Below are positions 24,096-35,388 of a stretch of 64,000 bases of DNA, in pieces. This DNA comes from Azolla caroliniana (taxonomy: Eukaryota > Polypodiophyta). Both the position numbers and the translations under genes were made by a program. The stretch lies in the NCBI GenBank assembly GCA_043228905.1, contig JBHGNT010000005.1, positions 3,596,001-3,660,000 on the forward strand. The letters are read 5' to 3'. The first letter of the stretch is position 1. Every line of letters begins with the position of its first letter. Under the pieces are notes generated by a model. That model was not told the origin of the DNA and made no database searches. It saw only the letters and a program-made list of their open reading frames with translations.

Positions 24096-25087
24096 TTTTC
24101 TTCACTTTAGTGAGCCCTCTATGAGCCCATGATTTGTTTGCCTCCACCAACTTCCTCAAAGCTAAGGTTCCATCGACTCCTTGAGATTAGTTTTAGTTCC
24201 CAAAGTGAACTCCCCTTTCATTTACCCATGGAATTGACACTTCAAACGAGAGATGAGGCCTATGACTAACAAGATTGCTCAAAAAAATTAATGTATACAA
24301 CCTCCCTTTGGATGGCTCAAGGATCAAATATATTGTTGTGGCAATGAGCTCCAATCCATTGGCTAGAGAGATTGAATTTGACCATGTTATTGGCAAGGTA
24401 GGACGAAGGTTAAGTGAATCAAACCATGTTATTGAAAAATGAGAACGTGGACAAATTCACATGCTTGATGCTTGGCATGGTTACCTCAAATTAGGCACAA
24501 CCACTGTCGTTTTTTGTAAAGGAGCAACATGGGACACATGGATGATATCGCGCGTTCCTTATATGGTATCATGGCTAGTGCCATGATGCAACTATAAGGG
24601 ATTTGTCATATCAAGGTGCTTATCTCACATGAAGGTTTGCTTAGCCCTCACATGTAAGGTTGGTCACAAAGGAGAAATATGGCACTGAAATGATTTGATT
24701 CCTATGCTTGATTGAACCTCATCAATCCCTGAGCTGACCACAATACACATGCCTGTGTACAAACAACAAAATAGCCCACAAAGACGATATAGATTATGCA
24801 CACAAAGACACAGGGGGCACACACACACACACATACATATGCAGCTGTTATAGTTCTCGTTAGGGTTGTATTAAAAAATTTCCCGACCATGCTCGCATTG
24901 TGCACCGAAAAGTGAGATTGATGGGCAGCATTTTTTGTGAGTGGATGGGATGGGATGGGACGGGACGGCCAACCGAACGAACAAGAGGTGCGGGTGCGTT
25001 TTTCTGGATATGGAACGAACACACTACTCAACTATCCATGTATGTATCATCAGTATGTACCAAATATGTATGTATAGCATATGCTGG
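24096..25087. other. Intergenic DNA upstream of ATP sulfurylase
   Basis: No gene is recognised. The final part, from about 24.9 kb, contains GGGATGGGATGGGACGGGACGG iterations and is probably the promoter region of the next gene. A short (CA) run lies near 24820-24832. Confidence 0.45.
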
Positions 25088-25134
25088 GACAGGGACAGAG
25101 ACAGAGACAGAGACAGAGACAGAGAAACAGAGAT
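25088..25134 (+). repeat. (ACAGAG)n hexamer repeat in ATP sulfurylase leader
   Basis: GACAGAGACAGAGACAGAG-type repeats lie about 130-170 bp before the ATG, with further shorter runs to 25185. The same hexamer in the same sense orientation occurs in the FAX1-like gene leader at 56037-56066. Confidence 0.85.
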
Positions 25135-25258
25135 AAATCATAAGAGACAAGAGAAACAGAGATAAAAGAGACAGAGACAGAGAGAAGGGGAAAGTTACGT
25201 GGCCCCGCCTCGCCCTCGCCTTTGCCTCCAGAGTACCCCCCTGCGCTGCCTCAGTATC

Positions 25259-28200
25259 ATGTATGTATGTCTGTATGTTGAATCCACATCATCGTTCGTG
25301 AAATCATCATCTGTGGCACCATCGCCATCGCCATCGCCATTGCCATCGGCATCACAGGCGGCAAGGGCAAGGGCAAGGGCAAGGGCAGGGGCTAGGGCAA
25401 CGGTGGCGAAGCTGAGGACGCAGCTGGGCTCATCTTTCTCCCTCGTCTTCATCATCAACAACAGCGCACAGAGAAATCAGCATCGCTGCTGCATCAGTGG
25501 TAGTGGTAGTGGTAGTGGTAGTGGTAGTGGTGGCGGTGGCGGCAGCGGCAGCGGCATGTCCCCGCTGACATATTATGCGGTGAGGTCAGAGCCGCCCTCC
25601 GCCCCTCTCATTGCCCCAGATGGAGGCGTTCTTGTGGACGCCATGGTTCCACCTCATGAAAGAGCTGCCAAGGCCGCACTGGCACGCTCACTCCCTCGTA
25701 TCCCCATTACCCGCATCGACCTGGAGTGGATTCAGGTGCTGAGCGAGGGATGGGCCAGCCCCCTTCGTGGCTTCATGCGCCAGGCTGAGTATCTACAAAC
25801 CCTCCATTTTAACTGTCTCCGCCTCCCTGATGCCTCCCTCGTCAATATGTCAGTTCCCATTGTCCTTGCCATCGATGACAGTCAAAAGGAGTCTCTCACC
25901 GCTTCCTCCGCATCTTCGGTTGCTCTTGTCGGCCCCCGTGGAGACCTCGTTGCTATTCTTCGAAGGTATGCAGATCCATTCTATTTCCTTTTTGGCGTAA
26001 AAATGATGGGCAACAGAATTTGCAGAGGTGAAAGTTACCACATCTATTCTCGGGGGTTGCGTAAAATTCCTGGCTGCTCTCTGTCCCAGTGTGCATGTGC
26101 TTGTTGAAAGACGAAAATATTAAAACTTGCTCTTCTAGAGGTTTCAGTAAAATTAAGGTGCTCTCTTTACTAGACATTTTGTCTTCCAGATGTGTGTCTT
26201 AAATCAAGGATGCTTGAGTAGATCATTTGCAATGCTGAAGTTACCATATTTTAGCTCTCGCGAGGATCATGCTGCATTCATGTCTTCTTCTGGGAAATGT
26301 CTGATGTGTCTTTTCGCATGATTCTGGTGCATCTCATGTCATCATCTATGAGACCCATTTATGTGTTGATTAGCATCATCTAACCTGTACTTTTCTTTCT
26401 TTATTTGTTTTCTGCCATTTCTAACTCCGTGCAGCATTGAAATCTACAAGCACAATAAAGAAGAGAGAATTGCAAGGACATGGGGCACTACCGCACATGG
26501 ACTGCCTTATGTGGAGGAAGCCATAACTCCAGCAGGAAACTGGCTCATTGGTGGCGATCTAGAGGTTTTCGAGCGCATCAAATATCATGATGGCCTTGAT
26601 CATTATCGGCTTTCCCCAGCTGAGCTTCGGAAAGAGTTTGAGCGTAGGAAGGCTGATGCAGTTTTTGCTTTCCAGCTTAGGAATCCTGTACATAATGGAC
26701 ATGCACTTCTGATGACGGATACTCGCAGGAGGCTGCTTGAGATGGGCTTCAAAAATCCCATTTTATTGCTCCATCCTTTAGGGGGATTCACAAAGGCAGA
26801 CGATGTCCCTCTCGAGTGGCGTATGAAGCAGCATGCGAAGGTAGCAAAGATGGGAAGATAATTGTCTACATAGTTTTAAAAGGCTTTGCACTGATATATT
26901 TGGTTGGCTATATACATGCACATACACAAACATGGTTACACAATCATATAAATATGTATACATCATATACCCACATTACCATACATACACATAGACATGT
27001 GTATGTATATATTTATATACTTGACAAATGAAAACTGAATACATGTCAAAAAAGTATCCTTCTGATGTGTAATTACATTTTTTAATGTTCAGGTACTTGA
27101 AGATGGGATTTTGGATCCTGAAACCACTGTTCTGGCCATATTTCCCTCACCCATGCATTATGCAGGGCCAACTGAAGTACAATGGCATGCAAAAGCGCGA
27201 ATTAATGCTGGTGTAGATTTTTACATTGTAGGCAGAGATCCTGCTGGAATGGGACACCCAACCGAAAAACGTGATCTTTATGATCCAGACCATGGCAAAA
27301 TGGTGTTAAGCTTGGCTCCTGGGCTTGAGCGCTTAAACATTCTACCTTTCCGGGTATGTTTCGACTTGCCATTTCTGTGAGTATGTTTGCATGGTATGCA
27401 TGATATGTACTATGTATTAAGATGGCTGAATTAGCAAATTATTGATATAGCACTTGTGCTAATATTTTAATGTAGTTGTTATGCTCCTTCCCCTTTCTGT
27501 GTTTTCTTTCCAGGTCAAAAATCTCACATAGAACTATAGTCTATGCCAGTTATTTGATAGTTCTTTGAGGGTTGGATTGTCCACTTGCATTAAAAATTTG
27601 GAAAGGCTTAATTGTGTGTACTTTCTTTTCATCGCTTGTAAAGATAACATAGCTGTTGGAAAGCTAGCTGCTATTTTATTGCTTATAAAGATAAAATAAC
27701 ATTGTTTTTAGATATTGGTCTAGATTTCTAATTAGAAGGATGAATTTGTTTTACAAATAATGACTTAATAGGCATTATAAAAATCTTTTAAACTTTCGAA
27801 GCATCTTACAATTTGATGAAGTCTGGTCGATATTAGATATCAGAAGTTTCTATTTGTAGTATAGCTTAGGTATGGCTTACATCTGCCAAAAGGGCACAAT
27901 GTTGGGAATGGTATGCTGTTTGCTTGACTTCATCCTATACGTGAAGCCCATATAACATTCAAAGATGAAACTACCAAGGGCAGAGGCTTGTAGTATTTAT
28001 GTAACTACCAACTACCATATAACATTCAAAGATGAAATAGACCTTTATGAAATTAAATTATGTCTAAAATTTAATTAGTCTGTAACACATACTAAGCTCA
28101 GAATAATAGTTGCAATATGCGGTTTGATATCAAAGCTGGGTAAACTTGTTGATGAATATGACAAAGTATAAGCTTGAAAGTGCCATATTTGGTCAATGAA

Positions 28201-31200
28201 GTCAGTTTACAAGGTGAAATGGTGCACCTTTCTAAGATTTTCATCAATCCTTCAGGCACCAGTGAAATACTATCTTTCTCTATTTCATTCCGCAAAGGAT
28301 CCAAAGTATGTTCCACAAGATGCAAGGATGTGCATAGATATTTGGTCTCTTGCCATTTGACGAAATCAACACTTTGCCTTTTGGATTTACTCTATAAAAA
28401 TGGCTTTTAAGCTCATTGATATGGCCTCTAGTTGATCCTTTCAAAGAATAGAACTTTATAATCTTTAATGTAGGATCTCTTATCTTTTCAATAAGTTCGA
28501 CATCTTCTATAAAGAGGGAGGGAATACAATGCTATGTATTGAAAGAGCTTTTTATTAAGGGGTCTTTGACCTCTTGAATTTTTGCGGACTTATCATTAAT
28601 TGTAAGCATTTTTAAACCTTGCATATCTTTCATCTAAGATAATTGCATAACACAACAATGGAGTATGAGGGTGTTTTTGCAAGGCGATTGACAATAGGTC
28701 TAATAAATTCCTTCTTATAAGGGCTTTACAAAATAACAAGACATTGGTCTTTGGTATTTCTAATAGCAAATTGCGAATCTAGTTGCTTGATCATTTGCAA
28801 TTGACAGCATTTCAACAAAAGAGTCTGGGGGTGTGGTATGCAAGGCAAGTGACATGCATGCACCGTTATGTTTATGAATCGAAATGTCTGTGCTTTTGAA
28901 TATTGTCCTAAGAATCAATACATAATTCTATGTAAGCCCACTTAGAGCCATTTGAGCAAGTTCCTCCACAATAGCCAGACAAGATCAGCATGTGGGCTCA
29001 AATGTGTAATGCATGATTCCATTTCATTGATGAGATTAAAAATTGCATTTATAAGTGACATGCTCTGCCCCAAGGAACTGACTTCACTTGGTGAAAAACC
29101 CTAAACCCTTCTCAAAGAGTACTTGAGGAAAAAACGTGAGCAATGATGTAAGATACCACACGAATTTGCACACAATGTAAAATGCACAAAATCTGATCCA
29201 ATGGGAAAAATTGGCATCACCCTAAAAGTGTTTGGGAGAGATGCCAAAAAACTAAAATAATTTTCTAACTGTATCGTTGGAAACCTGAGTTGATAGATTA
29301 AAGTTCTTCTTGATGGACAGGTCCAAAACTAGTGAATCAGTGTTTCTGATCCTATAAGACATCTCATACAAAGAGAATAAATCATTCTCTTTTTTCTCCC
29401 GATGATATGCTAATAGAAATGACTAAGAAGCATCTCCATAAGACCACCCTTTGTTTAAGCAGAAAAGTTGAGTTTGAAGTCCAAAACCAGTGAATCAGTG
29501 TTACTGATCCTATACAACATCTCAGACAAAGAAAATAAATCATTCTATTTTTTCCCGATGACATGCTATTAGAAGTATGACTAAGAAGCATCTCCATAAG
29601 GCCACCCTTTGTTTAAGCAGTAAAGTTGAGTTTCAAAGATTAATAAGTCTTTCCTTCCACAATGCATTGGATTTGGTGATTTTGCCAGAAAGCATTTCCA
29701 TGAGTAGTACCATAAGAAGGGGGAAGAAGTAGTTTGTATATTATATGAACCAAGTCATTGTTTAGAATCCACAACATTCCTTGACTGGTTGGTGATCAGG
29801 TTAATATGGTGATGACATGGTTGATGACTTAATGTTGAGCTTTTTTCTTGAAAGGTCTTCTGCTTGCAAATTGAGGTTGTTTCTCGTGCTAATCCAATTT
29901 GAAATCCAGTCAAGCATTGGAAGTAGAGAAACAATGGCAGATGTAAATCCTGATAAGTAAAAGACAAAAAAGGAAACTGTGGAAAGCTCATGTTAAGAAT
30001 TTAAGATACTAAATAGTTCTAAGAAAAGAGAACTTTGCAAACTCTCAACTGGCAATTGCCATTGAAAAGAGAGTTGGGAATTTGTCGTATATAAGTAATC
30101 TAGTTTTTAAAGCCATTTTTTAGGTTTTTCCCTTCAATCTTATAGAATAATACAAGACATTGAGTGCTAATGGCACAAATGTTAAACATTGCGTATATAC
30201 AACATAAGAAGACTTAGGTATCCTCACAAACCTTTGGCTGTTGGATATTAGAGTCAAGGTCTTACTTTATAGAAATTTTTGAAATCAAATGTAGGGACTT
30301 CAAGACTTTGCATGCTACAACCACAATGTGAACACGTTGCCTTCATACATCGTAATATTGTCTTTGAGAATTCAGGCATCCCCACAAATGTTTGCCTATA
30401 AATTCACGACTTTACCATATGGAGATTAATTCGAATCTACATTTTAGTTTGTGATCATGCACACTAACAGTTGCTCCTGATCTGTGATAATAATCAAAAC
30501 ATGATCAATGCTAACTGAAATATGTGGGTACCTTACCATGTAGTAAGCTCCAAATATACAGGAGGTAAAGAGTATTTTTACCTTTCTTGACTTACAAGAT
30601 TGTACCACGCAATTATAGAAAAGAATCACAGTCAAATTTAAAAGCAGGAGAGATGAGAAAAGCACACTGCACAAATTAGGATCAGGATTATGACTCAAAG
30701 ATATGAATAGAGAAGGTGATAGAGACTGCAATGGTGGGAGTATACTCGCATCAGGTCATTGTTGGTGGATATCGAAGATATTTCTCCACAGAACAAGGAT
30801 TGAAAACAATATTGCCTTTATAAGGCAATGCTAATAAATGGTTTTATGCATCCAAGAAGTGGTCAGGAGAAACCTAAGTTATATTTAAGAACACTAAGAG
30901 AAGTAATCTAGCTACTCCAGAGCATTTACAATATGCATAAGTAGAAGAACTTGATAAATCACACATATCGATGCATCCTAACAAAATCGTGGATAAGGCT
31001 TGTATGCCTCTGACCAAGGATGTTACTTTCTCTAGGTAACTTAAAGGAGATAGGTATTAGGAAGTAGATGTGGAACTTCCTATTCTGCAAGTCTATAAGA
31101 CCAAACATATTGCTTCCCTTTTTGTATCTGGACGGTAATAGTCTTCTTGAAGTTCAAAGTGAGTTCTTGATCATGATTTATCAAATTCAAGCATCCGTTT

Positions 31201-31997
31201 TTAATATTTTTGTTCCATTTTGATGCCATGTGACAACCAAATTAATTTAGTTTCTCCACTGGCATATCGAAAAACATTTGTTTTGAAATGCATAGCAAGG
31301 TAAATATGAATATGGCACTTTATATATATATATATTTTTAGCCAGATAGTATTAGATATAAATCAGTAAAGTGTCTTGTGTACATCTCAATCGGTAACCT
31401 TCCATCTCCATCAGACTTATGGAATATGTGGTCTCATAACTTTCAGACGTAGATGTCTAGGAGGGATTTAATGTTCGTGTATATAAAACCATAAACGATC
31501 TTCAAATATTGATGTCTCATATTCACAGACATGTATAATATATAATGGATATGTGCATTTTTACATCCAACTCCAAAGGATGATTGTTCTATTCTAGCCA
31601 TATCTTTATTCTATTGGTTGCTGTTTATGATTCAAAGGGAACATTTCAAAGGACTCAACATGGACTGTTGATATGTTACATCTGTGTGCTTGTTTATCCA
31701 GTTAAAATTTCATTTGCAGGTAGCTGCATATGACAAGACACAAAGCAAAATGGCCTTCTTTGATCCTTCAAGGCCTGAGGATTTTATTTTTATTTCTGGG
31801 ACAAAGGTATCAGCTTCCATAATTGACGATAGTAATATTCAGTTCAGTAAATTCTTGTTGGCCCTTATGAAGTTGTCTTGCATTTTCTGCTGCAGATGCG
31901 AAATTACGCAAAAAGTGGCGAGTCTCCTCCTGAAGGCTTCATGTGTCCAGGTGGATGGAAGGTATTGGTGGAGTACTATCAAAGTTTAGCCAGCTAG
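25259..31997 (+). CDS. APS: ATP sulfurylase, plastid type, 520 aa, five exons
   Basis: It catalyses ATP + sulfate to adenosine 5'-phosphosulfate + PPi, the first step of sulfate assimilation, normally in plastids. CDS exons: 25259-25965, 26435-26840, 27093-27353, 31720-31806, 31896-31997. All introns are GT-AG, the frame joins cleanly and the total is 1,563 nt. Residues 1-100 are a likely transit region with PSPSPS, (AR)n and (GS)n runs. The enzyme begins near residue 105. [13 protein letters not shown] is a conserved N-terminal block. [10 protein letters not shown] (316-325) is the family's nucleotide-binding QxRNPxHxxH motif. LLLHPLGG (346-353) and GRDPAGMG (418-425) are further active-site blocks. 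The C-terminus is normal for plants, with no APS-kinase fusion. The start is the first in-frame ATG; the frame is open upstream only from a GTG. Intron 3 is 4.4 kb. The identification is very secure; the paralogue number is not assignable. Confidence 0.97.
29321..29633. repeat. 155-bp tandem duplication in ATP sulfurylase intron 3
   Basis: Copies at 29321-29475 and 29479-29633 both start GTCCAAAAC and end AAGTTGAGTTT. They differ by a few substitutions and balanced small indels. The rest of this 4.4-kb intron is AT-rich and shows no recognisable gene or transposon protein. Confidence 0.9.
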
Positions 31998-32226
31998 GAG
32001 ATGGAAGGAATGAAAGAGAACCATGCTTCTTTGAATCGCATGTAATTTGGCTTCCTTTTTTTTTCTATTCATGAGACTAGCTGCAGATTCATAGAGTTCC
32101 ACCATTTTGTGTGATACATGCTAGTCTTGAGTTACACACAACACTGTTAAGAATAAATAGCTGGTCAACATCGCGCTGACTGTAGCTAATAGTTCTTCCG
32201 AAATTGCAAGGAAATCTGATATGAAT

Positions 32227-32574
32227 GTCCTATCTAGGATTTTCACAGAGGCCACCTCAATTTGTTATGAACAGCATAAAATATATATTACTTTCTGTGT
32301 GCTTTTCATTAGATCTAATGTCGTAATTTCTACAGAATATTGGATCTGTAAATATATGCTATATTTCTTTCCAGACGTTTATAGAGATTCAACTTTCACT
32401 GTCCTATCTAGGAATTTCACAGAGGCCACCTCAATTTGTTATGAAAAGCATAAAATATATATGACTTTCTGTGTGCTTTTCATTAGATCCAATGGCGTAA
32501 TATTTACAGAATATTGGATCAGTAAATATATGCTATATTTCTTTCAAGACGTTTATATAGATTCAACTTTCACT
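32227..32574. repeat. Tandem duplication, 2 x 174 bp
   Basis: Copies at 32227-32400 and 32401-32574 abut exactly, both starting GTCCTATCTAGGA and ending TTCAACTTTCACT, with equal length and scattered substitutions. The open frame of 165 aa across them is a by-product of the repeat. Confidence 0.95.
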
Positions 32575-32936
32575 TATTGTGCTACATGCATTTCAATGTT
32601 GCTCAGATGTTTTACTCTTGAGTATAACATTTCATTAAGCTATAAATTAGTCAGCTTCTGCACAAGCATATATAACATCAATCTCAGATATCCCTGTTTG
32701 TTTGGTAGTAGTTGGTGACTGTAGTATAAGATGGATTAATGGAAAGTATAGAATAAATAAGTGACTGGATTTAGATATCACTAGTTTACTGTGGATTCGA
32801 CCTTAACTCTCGTACTATCTTCAAAACTAATTTCATGTATGAAAAGTTCAAATCAGCAGCAACCTCTCCATTTTTTATGATTGTGTCAAATTCATTTTTC
32901 GCATACATCACTTGGCCCTCATATGGCCCTGATGTA

Positions 32937-33670
32937 GATGGACGCCTTAACTTGATCATGGCAATTGCATGCTATATAATGCAACAAAATCTTCTATGGG
33001 GTCACCAAATATCATAGTAGATGAAGGGATGATGAGAAGAAACATGCTAATGCAACAAACTCCTCTTGGCAACTGGTACACATCCAACCACCTATATCTT
33101 TGGTTAGGTTCTTCTAGTGTATATCCCATATCTCCATGGATTGTTGTAGTATTCCTCCCAGCTCTATCTTTTGTTAAATTAAAAAACGTAAGATTGGATG
33201 TCTTAACTTCAGAATAGCAATTGTATGCTATGTTATGCAACAAAGCCATCTATTAGGTCACCAAATATCAAAGTATACATAGGGATTATTATAAGAGGCA
33301 TGAGAATGCAACAAACTCCTCATGGCAACTTGTATACATTCAATCACCTGCATCTTTGGTTAGATGCTCCATTTATAGCCCATTTCCTCCCTTCTTTGTT
33401 TGTTCAATTAATATTTCCTACCAGCTCTACTTTGTTAAATCAAAAAACATAGATGGACATCTTAAAAACATGCTATGTAATGAGACAAAATCATAAGAAG
33501 CAGATGAAGGGATGATTATAAGAAGCATGCCAATGCAACAATTTCCTCGTGGCAACTTGTATACATCCAACCACCTGCATCTTTGGTTAGATACTTCGAG
33601 TGTATCCAATCACCTCCATTGTTTGTTTTAGTATTTTCTACCACTTTAATTTTTTGTTAAAGCAAAAAAC
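32937..33670. repeat. Three-copy tandem array of ~220-260-bp units
   Basis: Units begin at 32937 (GATGGACGCCTTAAC), 33192 (GATTGGATGTCTTAAC) and 33452 (GATGGACATCTTAA). They share blocks such as TGCAACAAACTCCTC, CATCTTTGGTTAG and a TTGTTAAA..CAAAAAAC end. The third unit is shortened. Divergence is higher than in the neighbouring 174-bp duplication, so the array is older. Confidence 0.85.
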
Positions 33671-35388
33671 TACTTTGTGTATCCAATCACGGCCAATTTT
33701 GTTTGGCTACAATTGGTTATCCAATCACCCTTTTTGACATTTGTTGTACTTTTTATGCTGGCTACATTTTCCTTTCTTCCTATATGCAATACAATGGCTA
33801 AAGTTGATTATCCATTCTTTCTTCCTATATTGCAGTACGGATTAAAGGGCTGCATTAAAGTATGTGTATCTTTCGTAGAGGTGTGTGTGTGGGTGTATGT
33901 TTATCATAATTCACAATGGTCTTGCATGCTTCCAATTAACAGTTCTTTTCTTTTCTTGTGCATTTGTTGATTGTGCAGTGGATCGTTGTGGTAAGACATC
34001 TTGGTTTCTTCGGCATGGGTGTCCAAATATGAGACTGGGCACCAAACAACCTATTTGCATAAACATGAGACTCCCTTGATAATGTGCATATAATAGTACC
34101 TATGATAAGACAGCAGAATACAACCTATTTGACAAACGTTTTACTCTCCGGGTATAGGGGAATTGTAATTTATGGGGGTATTACAGTATGGATTAGCTGC
34201 GTGATTCATGTTTGTTGAACAGACATGCTTAATACTATTGTTTTACATTTAATTCATGAGGTCCAAATGATAGCCAAACACAAATGGTAGGAGACATATT
34301 TGTAGTAAAAGATCATTTCTTATTGGCTGCATTAATTTACTGCATGTTTACTTCAGGTGCAAGTCCTTCCTGCTAGAGGAAGCTTTTTACAATGTGGTCA
34401 TCAAGAACGTAAGTTATGCATGCATGTCTATCCAGTTTGGAGCTGTTGTCATCAATCTAATCATTAAGTCCTGTTTGAAATTCATTGCTCAAATTACATT
34501 ACAAATTTATTGGCATGTATTTGTTATATGAATACATTTTGCAGCAGAAAATTCTAGAAAATGAGAATACTTAATTTCTCAAAGCATATTTGGCCTTTAC
34601 GACACAAAAATCCTACACAGAATGTTTTTAGGTCACTTTTAGAAGTACAATGGAAAAAAACTTAAACATACCTAATTCTTGAAAAGATTTTTACCAGAGA
34701 ATAGTATCACATTTGTATTATATTCACTGGATTAACATATTTAATTAATGGCTAGAATTAATTAGTTTACAATCCAATGCATAATAGGAATAACGTAATC
34801 AAGAAATATTTGAGAACTGTCTGACAACTTAAAGACAGGCACTACAAGTCATATGAGAACCAAAATTGAAGTTCCATCATAAGAGATGTCAAAAGAGTAG
34901 TTCATACCTTGTTTCATAGGTGATAGGGGGTTTTACAGGAATGACAGGATAGCAAGCATTTGATGTCCATACAGATAACAACCAATTGGGAGTATAAAAG
35001 TAACAGCTCTGGAATTTGGAAACTCGAAGATTTCCTCCGCTGTTTGAGGAAGTATAAAGTACAGACTGTCACTGCCTTTGTCCATTACTGATCTCCTTGG
35101 TCATTTTAAGACAAAAATTTAAGCATTTGGGTTTGAATCATAAGCTCTTAGTATTTTGTTTGGAGTTTGTAGTGCAAGTTTTTGAGGTGTGAGTAGATAA
35201 CAAAAAAAGTATTTGGGGGTTCATAATAAAGTGTGGAACTTATTTTCGGAACATGATACATATCCAATGCATGGCACATGTATTCTCTACATCCTTGACC
35301 TTGGTTTCATATTTAACAGGCTGTCAAGTAAGTTCCACAAATACACATACTTGTGGAACTAACATAAGATTCTTCGTTCTTGCCAAGG

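Larger units (their letters stand above)
31998..35388. other. 3' flank of ATP sulfurylase and convergent gap to JAZ
   Basis: The beginning is probably the ATP sulfurylase 3' UTR. The stretch contains the tandem repeats at 32227-32574 and 32937-33670. Short exon-like pieces flanked by AG and GT occur near 33979 and 34360 but do not join into a recognisable protein. The two neighbouring genes converge on this interval. Confidence 0.5.

Noticed and set aside
25199-25258. Upstream extension of ATP sulfurylase to a GTG start
   Set aside because: Plant nuclear genes start at ATG. The first in-frame ATG is 25259, and the extra residues are not needed for a transit peptide.
32221-32718. 165-aa ORF with duplicated sequence
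   Set aside because: It results from the 174-bp tandem duplication, whose length is a multiple of three. There is no start context, codon bias or domain.
33979-34413. Exon-like pieces after TTGTGCAG (33979) and TTCAG (about 34356) with following GT donors
   Set aside because: They cannot be joined with each other or with ATP sulfurylase into a recognisable protein, and AG/GT signals are common by chance in this AT-rich DNA.
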